Assembly: GCA_031308135.1 (NCBI GenBank)
Contig: JAHLJT010004567.1
Coordinates: forward strand, 128,473,356 to 128,537,355
From: Acheta domesticus
Lineage: Eukaryota; Arthropoda; Insecta; Orthoptera; Gryllidae
DNA length: 64,000 nt
Reading direction: 5' to 3'
Below, one piece after another: positions 63,970 through 64,000 of the stretch. Numbering within the stretch: the stretch's first letter is position 1; every line of letters starts with the position of its first letter. The notes under the pieces are model-generated. The model made no database searches. It worked only from the letters and a program-made list of their open reading frames with translations, and was not told the DNA's origin. Made by a program: the position numbers and the translations under genes.

Positions 63970-64000
63970 ATCTATACAAATTTAAAACTAAAAACATTTA

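Larger units (their letters stand above)
56474..64000. mobile_element. Polinton/Maverick (adintovirus-like) element, partial
   Basis: A block of virus-like genes lies in a compact head-to-tail array: capsid, fibre-like, adenain-type protease, small hydrophobic protein, PLA2-domain protein, packaging ATPase and penton-like protein on the minus strand, and a retroviral-type integrase on the plus strand. This set defines Polintons and adintoviruses. The protein-primed DNA polymerase is not present and would be expected beyond 64000. No terminal inverted repeat was identified. Base composition is more AT-rich than the LINEs. Mixed intact and broken genes indicate an integrated, decaying copy. Confidence 0.92.

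Overview
The window is a dense, deeply nested block of transposable elements from an arthropod genome, most likely an insect. I see no convincing host gene anywhere in the 64 kb. The organism class is inferred from the element mix: Helitron, Ty3/gypsy, I-group and Jockey-type LINEs, mariner, piggyBac, P-like, hAT, a TTAA-target transposon and a Polinton/adintovirus-like element. It is also inferred from AT-rich eukaryotic sequence and the absence of bacterial gene organisation. The species cannot be named from the sequence alone.

Layout, left to right. 1-4300: a small inverted-repeat MITE, a hAT end, a GC-rich LTR-like stretch, a decayed hAT transposase C-terminus and a tandem-repeat block. 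4339-8490: a broken Helitron Rep/helicase gene (minus strand) cut by a 635-bp solo LTR. 8502-9761: TA repeats flanking a large imperfect inverted repeat. 9762-18847: a full-length Ty3/gypsy element on the minus strand, with two 1035-bp LTRs, PBS, polypurine tract, a repeat-rich leader, gag, protease and pol. 19700-22770: a decayed Jockey-type LINE (minus).

22776-52412 is one broken piggyBac transposase gene (minus strand). It is split into four pieces by three separate insertions. LINE-1 (23356-29198) has two intact ORFs and an 11-bp target duplication. LINE-2 (29578-38209) is a decayed relative with its own 11-bp duplication, and carries a complete mariner and a 1.48-kb solo LTR inside it. 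The third is a 13.6-kb P-element-like transposon (38609-52234) with about 50-bp terminal inverted repeats. The P-like element is itself broken by a 777-bp hAT MITE, a 4.5-kb insertion of unknown type (holding a long hairpin, a MITE and tandem repeats) and a 3.7-kb TTAA-target transposon with an intact 567-aa protein. Each boundary was placed by target-site duplications, terminal repeats or resumption of the reading frame.

52413-56470 is AT-rich and nearly empty, with a 341-bp hAT-like MITE and a tRNA-like sequence. 56474-64000 is part of a Polinton/Maverick (adintovirus-like) element. It has capsid, fibre-like, adenain-type protease, a small membrane-active-like protein, a PLA2-domain protein, packaging ATPase and penton-like genes on the minus strand, and a chromodomain integrase diverging on the plus strand. 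The capsid, ATPase and penton genes are frameshifted; protease, PLA2 protein, fibre-like protein and integrase are open. Three features of this element look worth pursuing: every independently started minus-strand gene begins inside AATAAATG; a palindrome of the form CTTTTATGG...CCATAAAAG recurs seven times between or after genes; and the protease ORF has no ATG at its N-terminal end but is joined to the gene before it by two tandem A AAA AAC slippery heptamers.
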